The position numbers were made by a program, and so were the translations under genes. 64,000 nucleotides of DNA from assembly GCF_014947265.1 (NCBI RefSeq), contig NZ_JADCNK010000004.1, forward strand, positions 310,001 to 374,000, read 5' to 3'. The notes beneath the pieces were generated by a model that worked only from the letters and a program-made list of their open reading frames with translations, was not told the origin of the DNA and made no database searches. How positions within the stretch are numbered: the stretch's first letter is position 1; each line of letters opens with the position of its first letter. This DNA comes from Pedobacter sp014947265 (GTDB lineage Bacteria > Bacteroidota > Bacteroidia > Sphingobacteriales > Sphingobacteriaceae). Below are positions 42,781-52,287 of this stretch, one piece after another.

Positions 42781-44532
42781 CTACTCTGCAACTGGTAAAC
42801 TAAAACAAAACTTGCTGCCCTCACCAATGGCGCTTATTACCCATATTTTTCCGTTTTCTGCTTCGATAAAATCTTTAGAAATGGCAAGCCCCAATCCGGA
42901 ACCTGATTTATTCTGACCATCAGTTGGTACCTGAAAATACCTGTCGAATAGTCTTTTTTGGTATTTTTCGTCAATGCCTTTTCCAAAATCACGGACAGAG
43001 AATTCAATAAAATTGTCTTTTTGCAACACATCAATAATTACCTTCGATTTTTCTGAACTGTAACGCAAGGCATTAGATAAAAAGTTAACCATTACCCAGG
43101 CAGTTTTCTGAATATCGGCATTTACATTTGGTAAGTTTTGGTCGCAGTTAAGCACCAGTTGAATCAATTTCTGTTCAGCCTGGAATTTAACAGCATCAAT
43201 CGCATAACTCACAATTTCTTCAGGTTTGGTTACAGCAAATGTGAGTTTTAAATTGCCGGTTTCTACCTGCGAAAGATCAAGCAGTTCGCTGGTAATTTTT
43301 AATAATCTGTCGCTATCCTCTTTAATGTGGTTAAGTAACTCGTGCTGCTCTTCGTTCATCATGCCCACACGCTCATCGTTGAGCAATTTCAAACTCATTT
43401 TAATCGATGAAAGCGGTGTTTTCAGCTCATGGGAAACGGTTGCAATAAAATTTGTTTTGGCTTCATCAAGCTCTTTAAACTGCGTAATATTTTTTAAGGT
43501 GTAAACGCTTCCCGCAGATTTAGATGAGGCAATTAATGTGCTATCATCCTGCTCTTCATAATTTGGGATGATGATTTCGCGATTTTCCAGCAGGAAATAA
43601 GATTCTTTATCGTCAGTATAAATTTTTAAGGTATTGTCATTGGTGTCAGGTTTAATAATCCTTTTGAGCAACTCATTTTTTTGTATCAGTTCGGCTACAT
43701 TTTGACCAATAACCTTGTCTTCATCCAAACTCATCAGTTTTGCAGCCAGATGGTTTAAAAAAAGCACTTCACCTTTCTCATTTAAGCCGATAATGGCATC
43801 CTGCATTTGTGCAATAATGGCTTCAATGCGCGACTTTTCGGATTTGATTTTAGATAAGTTACTGTTTTCCCATTCATTTAATTTAACCACCATTCCGTTA
43901 AAGGAGTTGGCCAGTTCTGTAAATTCATCTTCGTTTTCGAAGTGCAAACGCTGTTTATAATTTTTACGACTGATTTGCTTAATTGCTGCACTAAACTCGG
44001 CAAGTGGATTGGCTACAAAACCCGGGAAATTGACAATAAATGTAAAAAGGATGATAAAACTCAATGTCGCGGCAATCATAATATAGAGGTTTGCCCTTGA
44101 TGAGGTTTCATTAGCCAACTCATTTTTATCGTAAATGGCCTTCATATTTACCTGTTCAATATTTTGTAACGCAACACGTAAATTTTTAATGCTATTTTCT
44201 TTGATGGTTAACGATTGCTGGCTGTTTAATATGTTAAAAGCCGCTTCTAATTTCTGGAAAGCTATTTTTTCGCCGGATTCCGTAATGTTTAATCCTTCGT
44301 TTTGCAAGTTTTCTTTAAATACAGTCAATTGAGTGCTGCTTAATGGAAGTCGGTTCTGATCGATTACATTCCGCATAGCAGCAACATATTTCAATGATTT
44401 ATAGTTGTCTTTAAGAATTACTTTTGATTTATTGGAAAGCTCGTTTAAGAAAAAGAGCGCAATCAATCCGAATGATAAAACGATTATAAAGAGAAACCCG
44501 AATCCGAGGCGAAGCTTGGTTTTTATTTTCAT
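42781..44532 (-). CDS. Membrane sensor histidine kinase (HAMP-PAS-HisKA-HATPase)
   Basis: 583 residues. TM1 lies at about 8-29 (LGFGFLFIIVLSFGLIALFF), a helical periplasmic sensor at 30-147, and TM2 at about 149-172. A HAMP (173-225) leads to a PAS at about 235-345 (RIEAIIAQMQDAIIGLNEKG). HisKA has ATVSHELKTPLSSIKMS with His368, and HATPase has NFLSNALRYSSEKSK, VRDFGKGIDEK and GSGLGLAISKDFI. The layout resembles KinB- or NtrY-like kinases. No response regulator gene is adjacent, so its partner is elsewhere. The signal is unknown. Confidence 0.94.
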   Translation of the reverse strand: MKIKTKLRLGFGFLFIIVLSFGLIALFFLNELSNKSKVILKDNYKSLKYVAAMRNVIDQNRLPLSSTQLTVFKENLQNEGLNITESGEKIAFQKLEAAFNILNSQQSLTIKENSIKNLRVALQNIEQVNMKAIYDKNELANETSSRANLYIMIAATLSFIILFTFIVNFPGFVANPLAEFSAAIKQISRKNYKQRLHFENEDEFTELANSFNGMVVKLNEWENSNLSKIKSEKSRIEAIIAQMQDAIIGLNEKGEVLFLNHLAAKLMSLDEDKVIGQNVAELIQKNELLKRIIKPDTNDNTLKIYTDDKESYFLLENREIIIPNYEEQDDSTLIASSKSAGSVYTLKNITQFKELDEAKTNFIATVSHELKTPLSSIKMSLKLLNDERVGMMNEEQHELLNHIKEDSDRLLKITSELLDLSQVETGNLKLTFAVTKPEEIVSYAIDAVKFQAEQKLIQLVLNCDQNLPNVNADIQKTAWVMVNFLSNALRYSSEKSKVIIDVLQKDNFIEFSVRDFGKGIDEKYQKRLFDRYFQVPTDGQNKSGSGLGLAISKDFIEAENGKIWVISAIGEGSKFCFSLPVAE

Positions 44533-44922
44533 CTGTTCTTATTTGTTTTTAATGGTGATGAAGCTATCATGATTTACTTATTTATTGTGAAGTTTTGTAA
44601 ATCATTGATGGTTTCATGATTTTTTTGTTTAACTGCAAAGGGCTGAGAAGTTTTCGCTATTAACGCAAGGCAATTTCTCTCTTTTTTGTGTAAAAATAGG
44701 TTATAATTAAATCTGTTTCCTGATTAACTAAATTAGATAACAAAGGTTAAATAAATAGCATCTGTTTAGCCTGTGGTCAATAGCTATGCCAGTAGATATG
44801 GGTTTTGCTTAAGTTGTTGTTTTTTAGTGTGATAAGGTGTTTTGTTATTATTTTAAGTAAAAAAACCTTTTCATTTTGGAAGGGTTTTTATCAAAATGAA
44901 ATTTTACTTTTGAAAGTTCAAA

Positions 44923-45480
44923 GTACTGTTTTTTGTTCATAAACCTTTTTGAATGGTAGCTGCCGGTTTCACGCCGGCACTACAAACGGAGCAGGACTGA
45001 TGCTCCTATGAAATGCAGGTTGGGCTTTCCAAAAGCAAAAAAAAACATTAGATCTGAATTTTGTTTTTTTGGAAACCAGGTTCGGTAGCATTTAGGTTGG
45101 TATAGTTCCCGCTGTCCGCTTTACTGCGTATCGCTTCCATCGGGTTTATGTGGCACGACCAATAATACTATTTGGGGTTGCAGCTTGCGGAAATAATGCG
45201 CCATTAAATTATTCTTTGGGTCTTACAGCACTGTTCTTTGTTTATAAACCTGATCGTAGCGAACACGGAGTGCAACGGAGTAAAGCGAAGAGCAGGGAGA
45301 GATGTTCCTATGAAACACAGGTTGGGCTTTCCAAAAGCAAAAAAAACATTAGATCTGAATTTTGTTTTTTAGGAAAGCAGGTTCGGTAGCATTTAGGTTG
45401 TTGTAGTTCCCGCTGTCCGCTTTACTACGTGCCGCATCCATCGGGTTTAAGTGGCACGGCGAGTAATAATATTGGGGGTT
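44923..45480. repeat. Tandem duplication, period about 302 bp, in a 973-base gap
   Basis: The 44533-45505 gap has no supported gene. Unit 1 (about 44923-45180) and unit 2 (about 45228-45480) share GGTTGGGCTTTCCAAAAGC, ACATTAGATCTGAATTTTG, GTTCGGTAGCATTTAGGTTG, GTTCCCGCTGTCCGCTTTAC and CATCGGGTTTA, in the same order. The GTTGGGCTTT offset is 302 bases. Differences are scattered single bases, with one block before the shared part that is unrelated. A 79-codon frame across the junction is not believed. Confidence 0.8.
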
Positions 45481-45505
45481 TAGGGCGCAGAAAAATAAAT
45501 AACGA

Positions 45506-46027
45506 CTAGAATTTAATAAACTTCTCTATCTGCTCGTTGGTAAACTTAATCGTATCTGGTTGGCTTAAGTTGCCTTCTGTATCTAACTCGGTTTTTATAT
45601 TTGGAATGTGTAAACGTAAGGGTAAAACATGCAGGTTAATATAGTGGCAAACGCCTGTAAAATGATCTACTCCGCGGATATTGCCATATTTGCCAGAAGA
45701 AATTCCAACCAGGGCTGCTTTTTTATCGTAAAAACTGTCTGGGAAATTAGAGGCATCTATTAATACTTTTAATACGCCCGGGTAACTTCCATTGTACTCT
45801 GGCATAATAAACAAAAACTTTTCCGTATTATAGATCATATCCTGGATTTCCTGAAAAGCTGCTGATCTTTTACCGTACATATCCGTGTTCAAAACATCTA
45901 TAGGCAAGTGCTCCAGGCTGAACAGATTGGCATCGGCACCTTTTTCTTTTAGTTGCTTTTGGTAATATTTGGCAACTTTTAGCGTATTGCTATTGGGCCT
46001 GTTGGTAGCGGCTATAATTGTGATCAT
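45506..46027 (-). CDS. NADPH-dependent FMN reductase-like flavoprotein
   Basis: 173 residues with a flavodoxin-like fold. TIIAATNRPNSNTLKVAKYY is the FMN phosphate-binding loop, and FIMPEYNGSYPGVLKVLIDA the conserved PEYN flavin motif. GISSGKYGNIRGVDHF completes the site. Relatives reduce FMN, quinones or azo compounds with NAD(P)H. It is divergent from parA across a 181-base gap and is not part of that operon. Substrate unknown. Confidence 0.92.
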   Translation of the reverse strand: MITIIAATNRPNSNTLKVAKYYQKQLKEKGADANLFSLEHLPIDVLNTDMYGKRSAAFQEIQDMIYNTEKFLFIMPEYNGSYPGVLKVLIDASNFPDSFYDKKAALVGISSGKYGNIRGVDHFTGVCHYINLHVLPLRLHIPNIKTELDTEGNLSQPDTIKFTNEQIEKFIKF

Positions 46028-46208
46028 GGATAATTGTTAATAAGATGTGTAAAACCCAAACACGCTTCTTGCTAAAATTGCCATATAGTTTGTATCTTAG
46101 CTGATTGTGAAAAAGGCCGTAAACAATGCAAAAATAGAACTTTTTTGCCAATTAAAGTGCATAAATAACACAGCCCAAATAAACGTTAAGTAAATTTCGG
46201 ATACATAG

Positions 46209-47012
46209 ATGAGCAAAATTATTGCATTAGCAAATCAAAAAGGTGGCGTTGGTAAAACAACTTCATCTATAAACCTGGCTGCGAGTTTAGCCGTACTAGA
46301 ATATAAAACTTTACTGGTAGATGCTGATCCTCAGGCAAATTCAACTTCAGGTATCGGTTTCGATCCCCGGAATATTAAAGACAGTATTTATGAGTGTATC
46401 ATTAATGATATTGACCCTTTACAGGCCATCCAAAAAACAGATACACCAAATTTAGATTTACTGCCTGCCCACATCGATCTGGTTGGTGCGGAAATCGAGA
46501 TGATTAACCTCAACAACCGCGAGTATAAAATGAAAGCGGTTTTGGAGAAAATCAAAGATCAGTATGATTTCATTATCATCGATTGTTCTCCATCCTTAGG
46601 TTTAATTACCATCAATGCTTTAACTGCAGCCGATTCAGTTATTATTCCTGTTCAGTGCGAGTATTTCGCGCTGGAAGGTTTAGGCAAGTTATTAAATACT
46701 ATCAAAATTGTTCAGAACCGTTTAAACCCTGATCTGGAGATTGAAGGCATTTTATTAACCATGTACGATGTGCGTTTACGTTTATCGAACCAGGTGGTAG
46801 AAGAGGTGAGAACGCATTTCCACGAACTGGTTTTCGATACCATTATTCAGCGCAATACACGTTTAAGTGAAGCACCTAGTTATGGTGTTTCGGTCATTAT
46901 GCACGATGCAAATTGCAAAGGTGCCATTAACTACCTTAACCTTGCCCGCGAAATTGTGAAGAAAAACGGCCTTTTAAAGGAAGAAGAAAACATAGGAACA
47001 GCAACTTTATAA
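46209..47012 (+). CDS. parA: Chromosome-partitioning ATPase ParA/Soj
   Basis: 267 residues. The deviant Walker A is ANQKGGVGKTTSSINLAASL, Walker A' is LLVDADPQANSTSGIGF, and Walker B is FIIIDCSPSLGLITINAL. The length and lack of an N-terminal helix-turn-helix mark the chromosomal Soj type. It binds DNA non-specifically when ATP-bound and moves ParB-parS complexes. The parB gene starts 8 bases later. The order parA-parB-DUF5683-dapB-lepB is conserved in Bacteroidota. Confidence 0.96.
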   Translation: MSKIIALANQKGGVGKTTSSINLAASLAVLEYKTLLVDADPQANSTSGIGFDPRNIKDSIYECIINDIDPLQAIQKTDTPNLDLLPAHIDLVGAEIEMINLNNREYKMKAVLEKIKDQYDFIIIDCSPSLGLITINALTAADSVIIPVQCEYFALEGLGKLLNTIKIVQNRLNPDLEIEGILLTMYDVRLRLSNQVVEEVRTHFHELVFDTIIQRNTRLSEAPSYGVSVIMHDANCKGAINYLNLAREIVKKNGLLKEEENIGTATL

Positions 47013-47019
47013 ATTATAG

Positions 47020-47928
47020 ATGACATCTTTTCAGCGAAAAACAGGTTTAGGAAGAGGGTTAAGTGCGCTTTTAGATGATAGCGAATCTGCTCATCCGCCG
47101 AAACAGCAGGTAAATGCTGTGAGCGAAACCGAGCAGATTGGCAATATCAGTCATGTAAGTTTAACTGAAGTTGAAACCAATCCATACCAGCCCCGTACCG
47201 AATTTGACCAGGTAGCATTAAATGAACTTGCCGATTCGATTAAAGTACAAGGTTTAATACAACCCATTACGGTTAGAAAATTAGGCGCAAACAAATACCA
47301 GCTCATTTCAGGTGAGCGTAGGTTCAGGGCTTCAAAACTAGCTGGTTTAACACAGATTCCTGCTTACATCCGCAGTGCCAACGACCAACAGATGTTGGAA
47401 ATGGCGCTGATCGAAAATATTCAGCGCGAAAATTTAAATGCCATTGAGGTAGCATTAAGTTTCCAGCGGATGATTGATGAGGTGGGTTTAAAACAAGAAC
47501 AATTAGGCGAACGTGTAGGTAAAAACCGTACCACGGTGACCAATTACCTGCGTTTGTTAAAACTTCCTCCTGCTATTCAGGCTTCCATCCGCGATCAGAA
47601 AATTACTATGGGGCACGCAAGGGCCTTAATTAATGTTGATGGTGTGGACAAACAGTTATTTATTCACCAGGAAATTTTAGAAAAAGGCTTATCCGTACGT
47701 AAAGTAGAAGAGCTTGTACGTAATCTGCAGCATATACCTTTAAAAGCCGGCGAAAAATCAAAAGAAAAAGCTGTTTCTTTTCAATATCAAAAATTACAGG
47801 ATGATCTGGCTTCTAAATTTGCTACCCGTGTAAAGTTAAAAGTGAGTCAGAACGGTAAAGGGGCAATAGAAATTCCTTTTATGAGCGATGATGACTTGAA
47901 CCGAATTCTAGAGTTATTAGACTGGTAA
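47020..47928 (+). CDS. parB: Chromosome-partitioning protein ParB
   Basis: 302 residues. The N-terminal KTGLGRGLSALLDD is the ParA-contact motif. The ParB/Spo0J CTPase-type domain has EVETNPYQPRTEFDQVALNE, LISGERRFRASKLAGL and ALIENIQRENLNAIEVALSF. A helix-turn-helix for parS follows at about 160-200 (QLGERVGKNRTTVTNYLRLL), and the C-terminus is a dimer domain. It nucleates at parS; I see no close match to the usual parS in the window. Its stop overlaps the next start by one base. Confidence 0.96.
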   Translation: MTSFQRKTGLGRGLSALLDDSESAHPPKQQVNAVSETEQIGNISHVSLTEVETNPYQPRTEFDQVALNELADSIKVQGLIQPITVRKLGANKYQLISGERRFRASKLAGLTQIPAYIRSANDQQMLEMALIENIQRENLNAIEVALSFQRMIDEVGLKQEQLGERVGKNRTTVTNYLRLLKLPPAIQASIRDQKITMGHARALINVDGVDKQLFIHQEILEKGLSVRKVEELVRNLQHIPLKAGEKSKEKAVSFQYQKLQDDLASKFATRVKLKVSQNGKGAIEIPFMSDDDLNRILELLDW

Positions 47929-48671
47929 TGCAAAAGACTAAACTTTTCATACTGGTTGCTGCATTTACACTTTTCCTTGTAAACTTAGCCTCGGCGCAGG
48001 TTAAGGATACGTTATTGAAACCTACTGATACTACAAAAATTAAATTATCTAAATCTTTAGATACTGCGGCTAAAAAACCGATGACGAGAAAGGATTCGAT
48101 GAAAGCCAAGTATGTTAATCCTGGTAAGGTTGCTGGTAGAAAAGCTGTTTTCAGATCGATGATTATACCAGGTTGGGGGCAGTTATATAATATGCAACTG
48201 CTAAACGATGGTTATGGTACAAGAGCAGGAAAAAGCCAGTTTTTTCAAAAGCTGTATACCGGTGGCAAAATTGCGGCTATTTATGGTGGGATAACTGTGC
48301 TTACCATGTCGTACATCGAAAGTAGCAAACAATATGATCTTTACTTGACAGAGCTGCAGTATCGCAACGATCACAATGATAAACCAAATCCGGATGGCCC
48401 ATTTGTCAACGCAGACAAGGTAACTACAAGGTATTCTACACAAGGAATAACAACCGGTAAAGATACCTATAGAAGAAATAAACAGATTGTCTTGTTCTCT
48501 TACGGTTTGGTTTATTTTGCCAATATAGTAGATGCCTACGTTGCAGCCCGTTTGCATTTCTTCAATATTGACGATAACCTTTCTTTTAAGGTAATGCCAT
48601 CGATGATTAATACCAATTCGGTATACGGTTTCAATGCAACGCCTGCACTAAAATTATCATTAACATTTTAA
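47928..48671 (+). CDS. DUF5683 envelope protein
   Basis: 247 residues with a signal peptide (LFILVAAFTLFLVNLASAQ). A polar linker rich in Lys and Thr precedes the DUF5683 core: FRSMIIPGWGQLYNMQLLND, KIAAIYGGITVLTMSYIESS and LFSYGLVYFANIVDAYVAAR. The two hydrophobic stretches and the WGQLYN motif are the family hallmark. It is an inner-membrane or envelope protein of unknown function. Its ATG overlaps the parB TAA by one base, so translation is coupled. Confidence 0.9.
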   Translation: MQKTKLFILVAAFTLFLVNLASAQVKDTLLKPTDTTKIKLSKSLDTAAKKPMTRKDSMKAKYVNPGKVAGRKAVFRSMIIPGWGQLYNMQLLNDGYGTRAGKSQFFQKLYTGGKIAAIYGGITVLTMSYIESSKQYDLYLTELQYRNDHNDKPNPDGPFVNADKVTTRYSTQGITTGKDTYRRNKQIVLFSYGLVYFANIVDAYVAARLHFFNIDDNLSFKVMPSMINTNSVYGFNATPALKLSLTF

Positions 48672-48784
48672 TGCCGAAACCGTCGTGAAAATCAATAAAA
48701 GGATATTACATTTGAAATTGTGATGATGTGGCAATTAGCGGTTAGGAATAAAAAATAAGAACAGAAACTGAAAATAACATAACG

Positions 48785-49519
48785 ATGAAAATTGCGCTTT
48801 TAGGATATGGTAAAATGGGGCAGATTATCGAAAAATTTGCGGTGGAACGTGGCCACGAAATTGTTTTGAAAATAACGATCGATAACCAGGAAGATTTAAC
48901 CAGACAAAATTTAAAATCAGCTGATGTGGCTATCGATTTTAGTACGCCTGATTCGGTTTTAAAAAATATTGATGCCTGTTTTGATGCCAATGTGCCAATA
49001 GTTGTGGGTACAACCGGCTGGTATGGCAAACTCCAGGAAGTAAAAAACGATTGCAGCAATAGTAACAATACATTGCTTTATGGGTCTAACTTCAGTATTG
49101 GCGTAAATTTATTTTTTAAGCTTAATCAAACTTTGGCAAAGTTGATGAATAACTATCCTGCCTACGAAGTTCAGGTTGAAGAAATACACCATACCCAAAA
49201 ACTGGATGCGCCAAGTGGTACAGCCATTACGCTTGCAGAAGGGATTGTAGATAACCTGGAAAGAAAACAAGAGTGGTTAAACGAAGTGGTAGGAACTGAC
49301 GTAGAATTGTTTCCCAAAGCAGAACAATTGTTGATAGAATCGCACAGGATAGAAAATATTCCAGGTACACACACTGTAATTTACAGTAGTGAAGTAGATG
49401 AAATAGAAATTAAACACACCGCTCATAATAGAGCAGGTTTTGCTTTAGGTGCTGTGGTAGCAGCAGAGTGGCTAAAAGATAAAAAAGGATTTTTTAATAT
49501 TACTGATATTTTTGAATAA
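48785..49519 (+). CDS. dapB: 4-hydroxy-tetrahydrodipicolinate reductase
   Basis: 244 residues. The nucleotide motif is ALLGYGKMGQIIEKFA; VVGTTGWYG and SNFSIGVNLFF follow. VEEIHHTQKLDAPSGTAITL carries the catalytic His-His and the Lys with the substrate-binding SGTA loop. It catalyses the NAD(P)H step of lysine and diaminopimelate synthesis. Length is slightly short, as usual for Bacteroidota. It is third in the parAB-lepB gene run, with a 113-base gap upstream. Confidence 0.96.
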   Translation: MKIALLGYGKMGQIIEKFAVERGHEIVLKITIDNQEDLTRQNLKSADVAIDFSTPDSVLKNIDACFDANVPIVVGTTGWYGKLQEVKNDCSNSNNTLLYGSNFSIGVNLFFKLNQTLAKLMNNYPAYEVQVEEIHHTQKLDAPSGTAITLAEGIVDNLERKQEWLNEVVGTDVELFPKAEQLLIESHRIENIPGTHTVIYSSEVDEIEIKHTAHNRAGFALGAVVAAEWLKDKKGFFNITDIFE

Positions 49520-49651
49520 AGTCGAAAGCGTAAAGCTGAAAGACCAAAGCATAATATAGTCTGTGAAATCACTCAATCTGTGAAATCACAACGAAGGATT
49601 ACAGATAACAGGTAGCCGATTAAATAAATCGCGAAACCAAAAATAAGACAT

Positions 49652-50845
49652 ATGAATTATAAATTCTGGCAACGAAAAAAAGATGCCCCAAAGAAGAAGA
49701 AAACTAAAACCCGCGAGTGGGTTGATGCAATTGTTTTTGCAGTAGTGGCTGCAACCATCATCCGCGTATTTTTTATAGAGGCTTATACCATTCCGTCCGG
49801 TTCGATGGAGAGATCATTGCTTATCGGCGATTTCCTTTTTGTGAGTAAAGTAAACTACGGTGCACGTATTCCGATGACCCCGGTTGCTTTTCCTTTCGCG
49901 CATCATACGATGCCTTTAACCACTTCTACCAAAGCTTATTGGGATGGTGTACAGTGGAAATATCACCGTTTGCCAGGTTTATCTAAAATTAAAAGAAACG
50001 ACGTAGTGGTATTTAACTTTCCTGAGGGAGATACGGTTGCAGTAGAAAACCAGGCAGAAAGTTATTATGCTTTGGTGCGTAGTATGGGCCGCCAACAGGT
50101 GAGAAGCACTTACACAATAGTAGATCGTCCGGTAGATAAACGCGAGAATTTTATTAAGAGGTGTATTGGTATTCCGGGCGACGTCATTTCGATGAGCAAT
50201 GGTGTTGCCAATGTAAATGGCAAAAATGAGCCTTTAAAAAACACAGGTATGATGCCATATCGCATCGAGTTTAAAACCATGGATTTTAATTATGCTGTAC
50301 TTGATGAATTTAAGCTGAATTTAGGAGGAACACCTGCTATTGCAGATAAGACATACGTTGTGGATGCATCTCCGGAAATTGTGGAAAAACTGAAAACTTT
50401 TGATTTTGTGAAATCAGTTACCTTAAGTCCTGATCCTGCCGGAGACGTTCCGGGTGGTGTTTTTCCAAACGATCCAAACAGGGTGTGGAACAGGGATAAC
50501 TTTGGTCCTGTTAAAATCCCTTCAAAAGGATGGACCGTGAAAATCGACAGCAATACCATGCCGCTATATTACAGAGCAATCAGAACTTACGAAGGAAATA
50601 AAGTAGAGCAAAAAGCAGGTGTTTGGTATATTAACGATAAGGTGGCCACTACCTATACTTTTAAAATGGATTACTATTGGATGATGGGCGATAACCGCCA
50701 TAATTCGGCCGATTCGCGTTATTGGGGTTTTGTACCCGAAGATCATATTGTAGGAAAAGCTTTATTTGTTTGGATGAGCTGGGATAGTACCGCATCTTTC
50801 TTACATAAAATTAGATGGAGCAGGTTGTTTATGGGAATTCATTAA
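49652..50845 (+). CDS. lepB: Signal peptidase I
   Basis: 397 residues. A Lys-rich cytoplasmic start (RKKDAPKKKKTKTREWVDAI) precedes one membrane helix (about 25-45). The S26 motifs are YTIPSGSMERSLLIGD with nucleophile Ser51, and FIKRCIGIPGD with general-base Lys169. YWMMGDNRHNSADSRYWG is box E. An inserted beta domain between boxes D and E (about 185-325) explains the length, and is normal for the phylum. It cleaves signal peptides on the periplasmic face. A strong terminator follows, ending the parA-lepB run. Confidence 0.96.
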   Translation: MNYKFWQRKKDAPKKKKTKTREWVDAIVFAVVAATIIRVFFIEAYTIPSGSMERSLLIGDFLFVSKVNYGARIPMTPVAFPFAHHTMPLTTSTKAYWDGVQWKYHRLPGLSKIKRNDVVVFNFPEGDTVAVENQAESYYALVRSMGRQQVRSTYTIVDRPVDKRENFIKRCIGIPGDVISMSNGVANVNGKNEPLKNTGMMPYRIEFKTMDFNYAVLDEFKLNLGGTPAIADKTYVVDASPEIVEKLKTFDFVKSVTLSPDPAGDVPGGVFPNDPNRVWNRDNFGPVKIPSKGWTVKIDSNTMPLYYRAIRTYEGNKVEQKAGVWYINDKVATTYTFKMDYYWMMGDNRHNSADSRYWGFVPEDHIVGKALFVWMSWDSTASFLHKIRWSRLFMGIH

Positions 50846-50863
50846 GAAAATATAATTCTTTAG

Positions 50864-50903
50864 AATGGGCGAATAATCGAAAGATTATTCGCCCATTTTG
50901 TTT
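50864..50903 (+). terminator. Intrinsic terminator after lepB
   Basis: A perfect 15-bp stem, AATGGGCGAATAATC with its complement, closes a GAAA tetraloop and is followed by TTGTTT. It starts 19 bases after the lepB stop. Confidence 0.88.
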
Positions 50904-50945
50904 ATGGCAAGTTTATAATTAACTTTTAAAAAAAATTAAAAAGTA

Positions 50946-50977
50946 TTGTAATGTTTTGAAAATATTTTTTAAGTTTG
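50946..50977 (+). promoter_or_regulatory. Candidate promoter of the ROK gene
   Basis: TAAGTTTG at 50970-50977 fits the TAnnTTTG -7 consensus. TTG at 50946-50948 stands 21 bases upstream, the normal -33 distance. Transcription would start about 10 bases before the ATG at 50995. Confidence 0.55.
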
Positions 50978-50994
50978 AACTGTAATCAAATATC

Positions 50995-52185
50995 ATGTCT
51001 GTAATTGTTGAGAAAAACCAGCGCCTTAGGGCTGGTGTTATAAAGCATTTATATTATAAAAAATCGCTATCACTTACAGACTTGAGTAAGCTGACGCAAA
51101 AGAGTTTGCCTTTGGTTACCGCTGTGGTTAATGGTTTAATCGCTGAAGGATATCTTATAGAAGAGGGTTTTGCACCATCAACAGGTGGCAGAAGAGCTGC
51201 AATGTTCTTGATCAATCCAAATCTAAAAAAATACATTGTAGCCCTTGCAATGGATCAGCTTACATCCAGGTTAACCATTTACGACCTTTCGAGAACAATG
51301 GTTACGCCAATTCGGACTTTAGAGTTCGAACTTTCCTCAAAAGAAAGCAATATTGGCGACCTTATAAATTTCATCAACAATAGTATCGATCAATCTGAAA
51401 TCAACAGAACAGCTATTTTAGGAGTTGGTATTGGTATGCCGGGCTTTGTTAATGCTGATGAGGGCATAAATCACTCTTTTCTTAAAGTGGAAGAAGGAAC
51501 AACCTTACAAAAGTATCTTTCGTCTAAAATCAATTTACCGGTATATATAGATAACGATTCTAGTTTAATTGCGATGGCCGAATTAAATTTCGGAGAAGCA
51601 GTTAATTTAAAAGATGTAATGGTGGTTAATATCGGCTGGGGAACGGGTTTGGGAATTATAGTAAATGGTAAATTATACCGGGGCAGTAGCGGCAGTGCCG
51701 GTGAGTTTAGTCATATTCCACTATCAAACAGCGACAATTTGTGTTCTTGTGGTAGAAGAGGTTGTTTAGAGGTTGATACTTCCTTATTGGTAATGGCTAA
51801 GCGGGCAGAAGAAGCAATAGCCGGAGGCGCGGAATCGAGCATGAAAGAACTTTTTAAAGATAAAAGTAAACACCCTGCCGATCATTTCTTATACGCTGTA
51901 GGTCAACAAGACCCCGTAGCCGTATCAGTATTGGCTAAAGCTATTTTTCAATTAGGCAAAGGAGTAGCTACATTAATCCATCTTTTAAATCCTGAGTGTA
52001 TTGTTTTGAGTGGAAGAGGAGCTAAGGCAGGTAAAATGCTTTTGCCACCAATCCAGCAAGCTATCCATGAGTTCTGTATTCCGCGAATAGCCGAACAAAC
52101 TGAAATAAAACTCTCTACCCTGACGGATGAAGCTGAATTATTGGCTGCCGGAAGTTTAACAGTAGAGTATAATCAATTTGACTAA
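50995..52185 (+). CDS. ROK-family transcriptional regulator
   Basis: 396 residues. A winged helix-turn-helix spans about 10-75 (KSLSLTDLSKLTQKSLPLVT, IAEGYLIEEGFAPSTGGRRA). The ROK sugar-binding/kinase fold follows, with ILGVGIGMPGFVNADEGINH, VYIDNDSSLIAMAELNFGEA, GTGLGIIVNGKLYRGSSGSA and the zinc site DNLCSCGRRGCLEV. NagC/XylR-type members are repressors released by a sugar; here the kinase ATP motif is weak. It lies 102 bases before susC and is probably the local regulator, in place of the ECF sigma system used by the GH9 locus. Confidence 0.93.
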   Translation: MSVIVEKNQRLRAGVIKHLYYKKSLSLTDLSKLTQKSLPLVTAVVNGLIAEGYLIEEGFAPSTGGRRAAMFLINPNLKKYIVALAMDQLTSRLTIYDLSRTMVTPIRTLEFELSSKESNIGDLINFINNSIDQSEINRTAILGVGIGMPGFVNADEGINHSFLKVEEGTTLQKYLSSKINLPVYIDNDSSLIAMAELNFGEAVNLKDVMVVNIGWGTGLGIIVNGKLYRGSSGSAGEFSHIPLSNSDNLCSCGRRGCLEVDTSLLVMAKRAEEAIAGGAESSMKELFKDKSKHPADHFLYAVGQQDPVAVSVLAKAIFQLGKGVATLIHLLNPECIVLSGRGAKAGKMLLPPIQQAIHEFCIPRIAEQTEIKLSTLTDEAELLAAGSLTVEYNQFD

Positions 52186-52287
52186 AGACATTCTTAAACA
52201 TAAAAACAAGGCATATGCAAAAATAAAAATCAACTTATCAAGTCTCGCACTACCTTAAACTTATTTTAAACTACTAAACTAAAAATT

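Noticed and set aside
45150..45389. 79-codon frame in the tandem duplication
   Set aside because: It spans the junction of two repeat units and includes REP-like sequence; no protein features.
46028..50900. A parS site near parA-parB
   Set aside because: I looked for a TGTTTCACGTGAAACA-like 16-mer and saw no close match here or elsewhere in the window.
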